Assembly: GCA_036340635.1 (NCBI GenBank)
Contig: JAYYYF010000002.1
Coordinates: 83,305-147,304 of the forward strand
DNA: 64,000 nt
Direction: 5' to 3'
Source of the DNA: GCA-002728855 sp036340635
GTDB taxonomy: Bacteria; Bacteroidota; Bacteroidia; Flavobacteriales; Flavobacteriaceae
Positions within the stretch are counted from its first letter, which is position 1. Each line of letters starts with the position of its first letter. The notes beneath the pieces were generated by a model, which did not search any database, had not been told where the DNA came from, and saw only the letters and a list, made by a program, of their open reading frames with translations. Below, one piece after another: positions 45,614 to 53,486 of this stretch. A program made the position numbers and the translations under genes.

Positions 45614-45621
45614 TATATTTG
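45614..45621 (+). promoter_or_regulatory. Possible -7 element for the rhomboid gene
   Basis: TATATTTG matches TAnnTTTG and is identical to the SRP RNA -7 box. It would start transcription near 45625, some 16 bases before the ATG at 45641. A TTTG at 45584-45587 stands 26 bases upstream, farther than the usual spacer, so the -33 element is doubtful. Confidence 0.45.
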
Positions 45622-45640
45622 TCTAGGAAATTAATTTCTA

Positions 45641-46285
45641 ATGCTTGGACTTTCCCCTGTTTTATCCTTGATTATCTTAACTAATATAATTTTTTCCTAT
45701 ATAGGTTTTAAGGATAAAATTTTCTTTGATCGCTACAAATTCAATGTATTAAAATTAGATAATGGAGACATTTTAAGAATGATTAGTTCTGGTTTTCTCC
45801 ATGTTGATTATAACCACTTAATAATCAATATGCTAACACTTTATTTTTTTGCAGATTACGTGGTCTTTGGAGTTGGCTGGCTAAATTTTTTATTTATCTA
45901 CTTATTAAGTTTATTAATAGGAAATTACCTTTCATATAAATTTCATAAAAACCAAAAGGATTATACTGCAGTTGGAGCAAGTGGAGCAGTATCAGGAATT
46001 GTTTATAGCTCTATTTTAATTTTTCCTGAAATGAAATTAGTTTTTATCTTTTTCCCAATACCCATGCCTGGTTATTTATTTGCTGTTGGATATTTAATTT
46101 ATACAATTTACGCTATGAAAAAGCAAAATGATAATGTTGGTCATACTGCTCATTTTGGAGGATCAATTGCCGGTATTCTGGTAACACTTTTAATAGCTCC
46201 TGAATTATTTGTGAAATCTGCCTTGACTTTAATTATACTGATTACTACGATTCCAATTTTTGCTTATTTCATTTTCAAAAAATGA
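45641..46285 (+). CDS. Rhomboid family intramembrane serine protease
   Basis: A 214-residue inner-membrane protease with six helices. The nucleophile is S114 in GASG (112-115) and the partner is H171 in HTAHFGGS. The HVDYNHLIINM segment (54-64) gives the histidine and asparagine of the oxyanion region. There is no C-terminal soluble domain, so it is the basic six-helix type. It starts 51 bases from the acyltransferase on the other strand and ends seven bases before tlpA on the other strand. Confidence 0.95.
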   Translation: MLGLSPVLSLIILTNIIFSYIGFKDKIFFDRYKFNVLKLDNGDILRMISSGFLHVDYNHLIINMLTLYFFADYVVFGVGWLNFLFIYLLSLLIGNYLSYKFHKNQKDYTAVGASGAVSGIVYSSILIFPEMKLVFIFFPIPMPGYLFAVGYLIYTIYAMKKQNDNVGHTAHFGGSIAGILVTLLIAPELFVKSALTLIILITTIPIFAYFIFKK

Positions 46286-46291
46286 AAATTT

Positions 46292-47401
46292 TTATTGATC
46301 CCCAAGTATTTCTTCTATCTTTCTTTCAAGAAAAGTTCCTCTTAAGTTAGTAGACAAAATTCTTCCTTCTTCATCCAATATATAAGTTTGAGGAATAAAG
46401 CTTACGTTATACAATTTAGCAATTGGATCGTTCCAAAATTTCAAATTAGAAATTTGACTCCACACAAGGCCATCATCACTAATGGCCCTTATCCAATTAT
46501 TTTTATCTCTATCAAGAGAGACACCTATTATATTTAGACCTTTGTCATGAAATTTGTTGTAAATTCTAACAAAATTAGGATTTTCGACTCTACACGGGCG
46601 GCACCATGATGCCCAAAAGTCAATTATTGTGACCTTGCCTAAAAGATCTTGCATTTTGAGTATATCCCCATTGGGATCTGGCCCTTCAAATCTTGGCGCT
46701 AAGGCAGCAACTTCTATTTTTCTTTTTGAAACGTTAACTAAGTTATATATGTTGCTTCCAGTTTTACTATTTTTAATTTTTTCGCTTAGATTATTAAAAT
46801 AACTTTTAGCTACATCTATTTCTATATCCTTATTACTTATATATTTTTCTAGGAATAGGGCACTAAAAAATGAATTAACATGAGTTTTGATAAATTCAAT
46901 CTCATGTTCCTTAAGCTCTTTTCTTAAATCATTATGTTGCTCTGCTAGATCTATTGCTAAAAGATCATCTCCAAGAGCAACTGCTCTATCATATTCCTTA
47001 GCTATCTCATTTAAAGAGCTAATAATAGGCCTAGTTTGATTCTTATACAAAACATAAGAATCATTTGAGGAGGTACCTGTAAACTCAGAAGAAGCGAGAT
47101 TGTCTTTAAAAATTTTTGCCTTAATTTTTCCAGGTTCAAGGACAAAGCCAATATTTCCTTGGACTCCCTCCAAGTAAAAAAAATTAACATCGGGCTCTAA
47201 AGTAGTTCCCGTAAATTGAAATTTCCCATTTGAAACTATTATTGTGTCTAAAACTATGGGTTGATTATTTGAATCTGAAACTACTCTAAAAATTTTCTTA
47301 CCATCCTCAAGATCTGTGCTTCCATTGATTATAAACTTTTCAGATTCATCTGAACAAGCTAAAAGTAACACGGACAAAGTTGTTAAGAGTAGTTTTTTCA
47401 T
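46292..47401 (-). CDS. TlpA-type thiol-disulfide lipoprotein
   Basis: A 369-residue lipoprotein (from ATG 47401; the frame extends six codons further) with lipobox LLAC at 13-16. The N-terminal 110 residues form a DUF4369-like beta domain, a helical middle follows, and the C-terminal thioredoxin fold has the redox pair C267/C270 in DFWASWCRPC. It should reduce or isomerise disulfides on the periplasmic face. Unlike the thioredoxin-fold lipoprotein at 17394-18770, its cysteines are intact. The substrate is unknown. Confidence 0.92.
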   Translation of the reverse strand: MKKLLLTTLSVLLLACSDESEKFIINGSTDLEDGKKIFRVVSDSNNQPIVLDTIIVSNGKFQFTGTTLEPDVNFFYLEGVQGNIGFVLEPGKIKAKIFKDNLASSEFTGTSSNDSYVLYKNQTRPIISSLNEIAKEYDRAVALGDDLLAIDLAEQHNDLRKELKEHEIEFIKTHVNSFFSALFLEKYISNKDIEIDVAKSYFNNLSEKIKNSKTGSNIYNLVNVSKRKIEVAALAPRFEGPDPNGDILKMQDLLGKVTIIDFWASWCRPCRVENPNFVRIYNKFHDKGLNIIGVSLDRDKNNWIRAISDDGLVWSQISNLKFWNDPIAKLYNVSFIPQTYILDEEGRILSTNLRGTFLERKIEEILGDQ

Positions 47402-47471
47402 GCTCAGCAAAATTACCAAATAAAGTATTTAATATGCTAAAGATGATTTAAAAATATATTACATTAACATT

Positions 47472-48860
47472 GTGAAATCTAATTCATTAATTCAAGAACT
47501 CACCAGTTTACTAGGTCCAGAGAAAATAATTTACGGCAATGATCTAGATCAAAAATATCATCACATTTGGAAGATGGATGAACCTTTAGATGCGATAGCT
47601 TTAGTTTTGCCTAAAAGGACTAGAGAAGTTTCACAGATAATGAAGATTTGTTACAAAAGTAATCAGGAAGTTATTATTCATGGGGGGTTGACAAATCTAG
47701 TTGGTGGTACAGAGACGAAAAGCAACCAATTGGTTATCTCTCTTGAAAAAATGGATGAAATTGAAGAAATAGATCAAAAAAGTAGAACTGTAACAGTCCA
47801 ATCAGGGGTTATATTAGAAGATCTAATAAATGCTGTTGCTGAGAAAGATCTACTTTTACCTTTAAACTTTGGGGCAAAGGGATCAGCTCAGATAGGAGGG
47901 GCAATTTCTACTAACGCTGGAGGCTTGAGGGTTTTAAAATATGGCATGGTCCGACAAATGGTTTTAGGACTTGAAGTAGTCTTGCCAGATGGAACTATTA
48001 TTTCATCTTTAAAAAAAATAATAAAAGATAATTCCGGATATGATTTAAAGCAATTATTTATTGGCTCTGAAGGCACTTTAGGAATAGTTACAAGGGTAGT
48101 TTTAAAATTAATTGAAGCTCCATCAACTAGACATTCAGCAATTTTAGGGATAAATGATTATGAGAATGTAATTGATCTTTTAAAAACCCTTGAAAAAGGA
48201 CTTGGCGGCATTTTGAGTGCTTTTGAATTAATGTGGGATGATACATATAAAACAATGATAGAAAAATCTACCTCACTCATTCCTCCAATTAAAGTCGGTT
48301 ATAAGTATTATGTTTTTGTTGAAACTTTAGGGAATAATAAAGAACAAGACTTTAATCTTTTGCAAAATTTAATTGAAAAGGCCATTAACGAAAATATTGT
48401 GGTTGATGGGTCTTTGGCTGAGACTGAAAAAGAGCTTAATAATTTATGGCAGATTAGAGAAGATGTTTCAGTACTTGATTCAAATGCTGATTATGCTCAG
48501 CATTTTGATATAAGCATTCCAATACCTTTAATAGGAAACATGGTAGACTCTATCACTGAAAATTTAAAAAAGCTGTCATTTGTTCAAAACATATATACAT
48601 GGGGACATGTAGCTGATGGGAATATCCATTTCATTGTAGGTAAAGAAAATAATTCTGATGATATAATTAAAAAAGTAAATGAAATTGTGTACGAACCTTT
48701 AAAAGAAAATAATGGTTCTATATCTGCTGAGCATGGAATTGGCCTACACAAGAAAAATTACTTGATTAAAAGTAGGTCTAAGCCTGAAATTGAACTTATG
48801 AAACAGATTAAACATCTTTTTGATCCTAAAAAAATTCTAAATCCGGGAAGAATTATATAA
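47472..48860 (+). CDS. FAD-linked 2-hydroxyacid oxidase (GlcD/D-lactate dehydrogenase type)
   Basis: A 462-residue flavoprotein. The N-terminal FAD-binding 4 domain has HGGLTNLVGGTET near 74-86 and GGAISTNAGGLRVLKYG near 136-152; the C-terminal FAD-oxidase domain has DGNIHF and SAEHGIGLHK near 430-440 with GRI at the end. It likely oxidises a D-2-hydroxyacid such as glycolate, lactate or 2-hydroxyglutarate; the substrate cannot be told. It starts with GTG and has no iron-sulfur extension. It lies 25 bases before the glycosidase gene. Confidence 0.92.
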   Translation: MKSNSLIQELTSLLGPEKIIYGNDLDQKYHHIWKMDEPLDAIALVLPKRTREVSQIMKICYKSNQEVIIHGGLTNLVGGTETKSNQLVISLEKMDEIEEIDQKSRTVTVQSGVILEDLINAVAEKDLLLPLNFGAKGSAQIGGAISTNAGGLRVLKYGMVRQMVLGLEVVLPDGTIISSLKKIIKDNSGYDLKQLFIGSEGTLGIVTRVVLKLIEAPSTRHSAILGINDYENVIDLLKTLEKGLGGILSAFELMWDDTYKTMIEKSTSLIPPIKVGYKYYVFVETLGNNKEQDFNLLQNLIEKAINENIVVDGSLAETEKELNNLWQIREDVSVLDSNADYAQHFDISIPIPLIGNMVDSITENLKKLSFVQNIYTWGHVADGNIHFIVGKENNSDDIIKKVNEIVYEPLKENNGSISAEHGIGLHKKNYLIKSRSKPEIELMKQIKHLFDPKKILNPGRII

Positions 48861-48885
48861 CAATCCATTTATTATCTTTATTAAT

Positions 48886-50040
48886 ATGAAAAAATTTAAT
48901 CTTTTAAGTCTATTAATTTCCTGTCTGATTTTTATTCAATGCCAACAAACTCCAACATCACAATTAAATCAGAGGTGGAGTGAGGAAAGAGCTTGGGATT
49001 GGAAAGAAGAAAATGGATGGATGGTAGGCACAAACTTTAATCCAAGCACTGCAATAAATCAGTTGGAATTTTGGCAAGAGGACACTTATGACCCAGAAAC
49101 CATTGAAAGAGAATTAGAATGGAGTGCAGAATTAGGAATGAACTCACATCGTGTTTATTTACATAATCTCCTTTGGGATCAAGACTCCTTGGGATTTTTG
49201 AAACGTGTAGAAAATTATTTAGGAATAGCTGATAGTAACGATATTAAAACCCTTTTTGTTTTATTAGATGATTGTTGGCACCCGGTTCCAAAACTTGGAA
49301 AACAACCAGATCCTTTACCTTTTATCCATAACTCTGGATGGGTACAAGCACCTGGTTCAGCTATTTTAGGAGACAGTTTACGACATCAGGAAATAAAAAA
49401 CTATATAAAAGGAGTAATGTCTCATTTTGCTGATGATAAGAGAATAGTTGGTTGGGATCTTTATAATGAGCCAGGAAATGAAACACCTTTAGATCCAAGA
49501 TATCCAGATAGAGGACCAGAGGTTAAAGACAAAGATATTTATACACTATCATTACTTAAAAAAGCTTTTAAATGGGCAAGAGAGGTAAATCCATCTCAAC
49601 CCATAACTACTTCAGTATGGAAAACATGGGGGAAGGATAAAAATTGGTCAAAATTAGATAGCCTATCTGATCTTTCTCGATTTGCCATATCAAATTCAGA
49701 TGTAATTTCATTCCATACCTATGGAAATATTGAGGAGATGAGACTAAGAATTGACCAATTAGAAAAATATAACCGCCCCATATTATGCACAGAATACCTA
49801 GCTAGGGGCCAGGGTAGTACTTTTCAAGCAATGTTACCACTATTAAAAGAAAAGCAGATTTCAGCCATCAACTGGGGGTTTGTTGCTGGAAAAACAAACA
49901 CTGCATTCCCTTGGTCTTCATGGCAAGAAAAATTTGATTCACTTCCTAAGATTTGGCATCATGATATTTACCTACCAGATAAAACCCCATATGATCAAAA
50001 AGAAATTGATTTTATTAAAGAAATTTTGCTAACTGATTAG
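48886..50040 (+). CDS. GH5-like cellulase-family glycoside hydrolase, lipoprotein
   Basis: A 384-residue lipoprotein with signal ending FIQC at residue 19. The TIM-barrel hydrolase has the acid/base E195 in LYNEPGN and the nucleophile E303 in CTEYLARG, plus SFHTYG near 275. These fit clan GH-A families such as GH5 acting on beta-mannan, glucan or xylan. The enzyme should sit on the cell surface or in the periplasm. No SusC/SusD pair or other polysaccharide-utilisation gene is near, so it is not part of a PUL here. Confidence 0.88.
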   Translation: MKKFNLLSLLISCLIFIQCQQTPTSQLNQRWSEERAWDWKEENGWMVGTNFNPSTAINQLEFWQEDTYDPETIERELEWSAELGMNSHRVYLHNLLWDQDSLGFLKRVENYLGIADSNDIKTLFVLLDDCWHPVPKLGKQPDPLPFIHNSGWVQAPGSAILGDSLRHQEIKNYIKGVMSHFADDKRIVGWDLYNEPGNETPLDPRYPDRGPEVKDKDIYTLSLLKKAFKWAREVNPSQPITTSVWKTWGKDKNWSKLDSLSDLSRFAISNSDVISFHTYGNIEEMRLRIDQLEKYNRPILCTEYLARGQGSTFQAMLPLLKEKQISAINWGFVAGKTNTAFPWSSWQEKFDSLPKIWHHDIYLPDKTPYDQKEIDFIKEILLTD

Positions 50041-50058
50041 TTTTTACTCCCAATTAAT

Positions 50059-50979
50059 TTATTTAAAAAATCTAATCCAGTCAGATTCACCTGCTATGAA
50101 AGCAAATGAATAAGGATTTCCGTTTTTTAATAATTTTTGATAATATTTTTTTGCGTTGAGCGTATCATTTTTTTGATACATATACCAGTTTGCTAGTGAG
50201 TATAATGCAACATCATCAATAATAATTTCTGATTCTTTAAGCTCACCCTTATAGAATAAACATGATTGATGGTAACTCATGTTTTCTATAATGTTCATTT
50301 CACTATTTACCTTATCAATTACTATATTAGCTTCTTCAATGTTACCTAGTCTTTTATTTATCATATATAACCAGTGTGCGCTTGAAACAATATTATCCTC
50401 ATATTTGTGACTAACACTTCTATTACTAAATGCTTTCAAAGCATTATTCATATCATTTTTAAGATAATATACTAAGCCAATATGGTACCATATATTACCA
50501 TTAAGTGTGGTTAATGGAATATTTTTTTTGTTTGGTAGGCCATCTGGTTCAATTTGATCAACTTTTCCATCAATTAATTTAATGGCTTTTTTAAAATCTT
50601 TAATTGCTTTGTCATATTGACGAGTAGAAATATATCTATGACCTCTATGGCGATAAAAACGCGGATCGTTAGGATGCTTTTTTATTCCTTCTGAATACAA
50701 ATCAATTGCTTTTTGATAATAACCTAAATAAGCTGTTCTTCTACCATACCATATTAATATTTCAGGATCATTTTGATTATTAAAATAAATTTTTTGAGCT
50801 GATTTGAATTGATCCAATGATTTTCCTTCTTTTATTGCGGGACTTATTAATGTATCTCCCAATAATGTAATAGTCTCAGTGGTTTTAGAAAGTGCATAAT
50901 CATTTTTTGTGTCATGATTAAGGTTGCAAGAAATCAAAATTTGAGAGATAAAAACCAGATATATATATTTCACATTCAT
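50059..50979 (-). CDS. Tetratricopeptide-repeat lipoprotein
   Basis: A TPR-containing exported protein of about 306 residues from ATG 50979, whose signal ends in ISC at residue 18. Upstream ATGs at 50997 and 51030 extend it but weaken the signal. At least three TPR units are visible in the middle (YYQKAIDLYSEGIKKHP, QYDKAIKDFKKAI, DMNNALKAFSN). The function of such proteins is binding to partners, and none is identified. The gene is divergent from aroC and convergent with the glycosidase gene. Confidence 0.82.
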   Translation of the reverse strand: MNVKYIYLVFISQILISCNLNHDTKNDYALSKTTETITLLGDTLISPAIKEGKSLDQFKSAQKIYFNNQNDPEILIWYGRRTAYLGYYQKAIDLYSEGIKKHPNDPRFYRHRGHRYISTRQYDKAIKDFKKAIKLIDGKVDQIEPDGLPNKKNIPLTTLNGNIWYHIGLVYYLKNDMNNALKAFSNRSVSHKYEDNIVSSAHWLYMINKRLGNIEEANIVIDKVNSEMNIIENMSYHQSCLFYKGELKESEIIIDDVALYSLANWYMYQKNDTLNAKKYYQKLLKNGNPYSFAFIAGESDWIRFFK

Positions 50980-51123
50980 TTTTTTAAATTCTATCATATC
51001 ATTTTTATTAAAAGAATTTACAATTAACATAAAAATTAAAAATCAAACTAGATTCATCGGTATTTTTTTAATCTATCTGATTTAAAATATGTTGACACCA
51101 ATTTCAATTCAAAACTTTAAAGT

Positions 51124-51131
51124 TATATTTG
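51124..51131 (+). promoter_or_regulatory. Possible -7 element for aroC
   Basis: TATATTTG matches TAnnTTTG and would give an 11-base leader to the ATG at 51147. A TTG of GTTGAC lies about 29 bases upstream, longer than the usual spacer, so only the -7 element is claimed. Confidence 0.42.
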
Positions 51132-51146
51132 TACTACATAAAAATT

Positions 51147-52214
51147 ATGTCAGGTAATAAATACGGTAAACTTTTTCAATTAACCACTTTTGGTGAGTCC
51201 CATGGGGAGGCAATAGGTGGTATTCTAGAGGGTTGCCCTACTGGAATATCATTGGATTTAGAATTTATTCAATCAGAATTAGACAGAAGAAAACCTGGCC
51301 AATCTTCAATTGTAACTCAAAGAAAAGAATCAGATACAGTCAATTTTTTTTCTGGAATTTTTGAAGGTAAAACTACAGGAACTCCGATAGGATTTTCAAT
51401 AAGTAATGATGATCAAAAACCTAAAGATTATAAGCATATAATTGATAATTATAGACCATCACATGCTGATAGAGTTTATGATCAAAAGTATGGGTTTAGG
51501 GATTACAGAGGAGGAGGGAGGAGTTCTGCCAGAGAGACTGCATGTAGAGTAGTAGCTGGTTCAATTGCAAAACAGTTCTTAAAAAAAGTAAAAATTACCG
51601 CCTATGTTTCTTCAGTTGGAGAAATCTCAATTGACAGAGATTACAGCAAACTTAATTTTAAAAAAATTGAAAATAACCCTGTTCGTTGTCCTGATAGTGA
51701 AATAGCGTCTAAAATGGAAGCTTTAATTCGAAAAACAAGAAAAGATGGCGATACTGTTGGTGGTATAATTACATGTGTAATTCAAAACCCTCCAGTAGGT
51801 TTAGGAGAACCTGTTTTTGATAAACTTCATGCTGAGCTGGGAAAAGCCATGTTATCAATAAATGCTGTTAAAGGCTTTGAATATGGAAGTGGTTTTTCAG
51901 GTACTGAGCTAAGGGGTAGTAGACATAATGATTTATATAATAATGACGGAACAACTAAGACAAATTTTTCTGGGGGTGTTCAGGGAGGTATATCAAATGG
52001 AATGGATATTTATTTTAGAGTGGCTTTTAAACCAGTCTCTACTATAATGAAAGAACAAAGAACTATAAATAAAAAAGGAGAAGAGGTTAAAATTGAGGGT
52101 AAAGGCCGACATGATCCCTGCGTTGTTCCTAGAGCTGTTCCTATTGTGGAGGCTATGGCAGCATTGGTTCTTGCAGATTTTACATTGTTAAATGAAGTAG
52201 TAAAAAATAAATAA
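51147..52214 (+). CDS. aroC: Chorismate synthase
   Basis: The last shikimate-pathway enzyme, turning EPSP into chorismate with reduced FMN. The 355 residues from ATG 51147 start SGNKYGKLFQLTTFGESHG, contain RPSHADRVYDQKYGFRDYRGGGRSSARETA, and end with the RHDPCVVPRAVPIVEAM block, all family signatures. An in-frame TTG at 51129 would add six residues but lies inside the -7 element and is not favoured. The symporter gene follows by six bases, and its role with aroC is unclear. Confidence 0.97.
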   Translation: MSGNKYGKLFQLTTFGESHGEAIGGILEGCPTGISLDLEFIQSELDRRKPGQSSIVTQRKESDTVNFFSGIFEGKTTGTPIGFSISNDDQKPKDYKHIIDNYRPSHADRVYDQKYGFRDYRGGGRSSARETACRVVAGSIAKQFLKKVKITAYVSSVGEISIDRDYSKLNFKKIENNPVRCPDSEIASKMEALIRKTRKDGDTVGGIITCVIQNPPVGLGEPVFDKLHAELGKAMLSINAVKGFEYGSGFSGTELRGSRHNDLYNNDGTTKTNFSGGVQGGISNGMDIYFRVAFKPVSTIMKEQRTINKKGEEVKIEGKGRHDPCVVPRAVPIVEAMAALVLADFTLLNEVVKNK

Positions 52215-52220
52215 TTTATT

Positions 52221-53486
52221 ATGAAAAATATTGCATTGCATTGGAAAATAATGATTGGAATGCTTTTAGGAGTTGTCTTTGGTATTTCCATGTCATACAC
52301 AAAATATGGACCCGAATTTATTTCTGATTGGATTAAGCCAATAGGGACAATTTTTATTAACTCTCTGAAATTAATTGCTATGCCTTTAATTTTAGGGTCT
52401 TTAATAAAAGGAGTGTCAGATTTAAAAGATATTTCGAAGCTTTCTAAAATGGGCGGAAGAACTTTAATGATATATATATGCACTACTGTTTTTGCCGTTT
52501 TGATGGGATTAGTTCTAGTTAATACCATTACTCCTGGGAATAGTATAAAGGAAGAAACCAGAAATGATTTAATTTTAGCCTATGAGGAAGGGGCTAGGTT
52601 GAAACAGGATGCAGCTGAAGAACAGCTTGAAGCAGGTCCTTTGCAAGCCCTTGTAGACCTTGTTCCTGAAAATATTTTTGAAGCGACAACGGAAAACAAA
52701 AATATGTTGCAGGTTATATTCTTTTCAATACTTTTCGGTATAGCGCTAATACTTATTCCAGAAGAGAAGGCAAGGCCCGCTAAAGAATTCTTCGACTCAT
52801 TTAACTCAGTAATTCTAAAATTAATTGATTTTGTTATGTTAACTGCACCTTATGGCGTTTTTGGTTTATTAGCTTCATTAGTTGTTGAATCACCTAGTAT
52901 GGACCTATTTAAAGCTTTAGGGATGTATGCAATTACTTTAATTATTGGATTGTTTTTGATGATTATTGTTTATACCATAATAGTTAAATTATTTACTAAT
53001 CTAAGTCCATTTTCTTTTATTAGGGGTATTTCGCCTGCTCAATTGCTTGCTTTTTCAACTAGTTCAAGCGCAGCAACACTTCCAGCTACAATGGATTGTG
53101 TAGAAAATAATTTAGCAGTAGATAAAGAGGTCTCTAGTTTTGTCTTACCAATTGGCGCTACAATAAATATGGATGGAACCAGCCTGTATCAGGCTGTAGC
53201 AGCAGTATTTATAGCTCAGACTTTCGGAATGGATTTAAGCTTTGGAACTCAAATGGGTATTGTATTAACAGCTACATTAGCTTCTATAGGTGCCGCTGCT
53301 GTTCCAAGCGCTGGGATGGTAATGTTAGTTATTGTTTTGGGCCAAGCCGGCATCCCAGAAGCAGGGCTAGCATTAATTTTTGCTGTTGACCGCCCTTTAG
53401 ACATGTGTAGAACCATAACTAATGTTACAGGAGATGCTGCGGTTTCTATGTTGGTTGCGAAGTCAATGGGTAAGTTAAAAAATTAA
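52221..53486 (+). CDS. Dicarboxylate/amino acid:cation symporter (DAACS family)
   Basis: A 421-residue inner-membrane carrier of the GltP/DctA family. The serine-rich hairpin STSSSAATLPATMD near 275-290 and the NMDGTSLYQ motif near 313-321 bind the substrate and cation. Eight helices and two re-entrant loops are readable. It should import glutamate, aspartate or dicarboxylates with sodium or protons; which one cannot be told. Its stop TAA interlocks with that of mutS2 in TTAA at 53483-53486. Confidence 0.94.
   Translation: MKNIALHWKIMIGMLLGVVFGISMSYTKYGPEFISDWIKPIGTIFINSLKLIAMPLILGSLIKGVSDLKDISKLSKMGGRTLMIYICTTVFAVLMGLVLVNTITPGNSIKEETRNDLILAYEEGARLKQDAAEEQLEAGPLQALVDLVPENIFEATTENKNMLQVIFFSILFGIALILIPEEKARPAKEFFDSFNSVILKLIDFVMLTAPYGVFGLLASLVVESPSMDLFKALGMYAITLIIGLFLMIIVYTIIVKLFTNLSPFSFIRGISPAQLLAFSTSSSAATLPATMDCVENNLAVDKEVSSFVLPIGATINMDGTSLYQAVAAVFIAQTFGMDLSFGTQMGIVLTATLASIGAAAVPSAGMVMLVIVLGQAGIPEAGLALIFAVDRPLDMCRTITNVTGDAAVSMLVAKSMGKLKN

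Noticed and set aside
51129..51146. TTG start giving six extra residues for aroC
   Set aside because: The upstream codons overlap the TAnnTTTG box and do not match the usual AroC N-terminus.
52010..52528. Open frame of 172 codons opposite aroC and the symporter
   Set aside because: It covers the ends of two clear genes on the other strand and has no family resemblance; a shadow frame.
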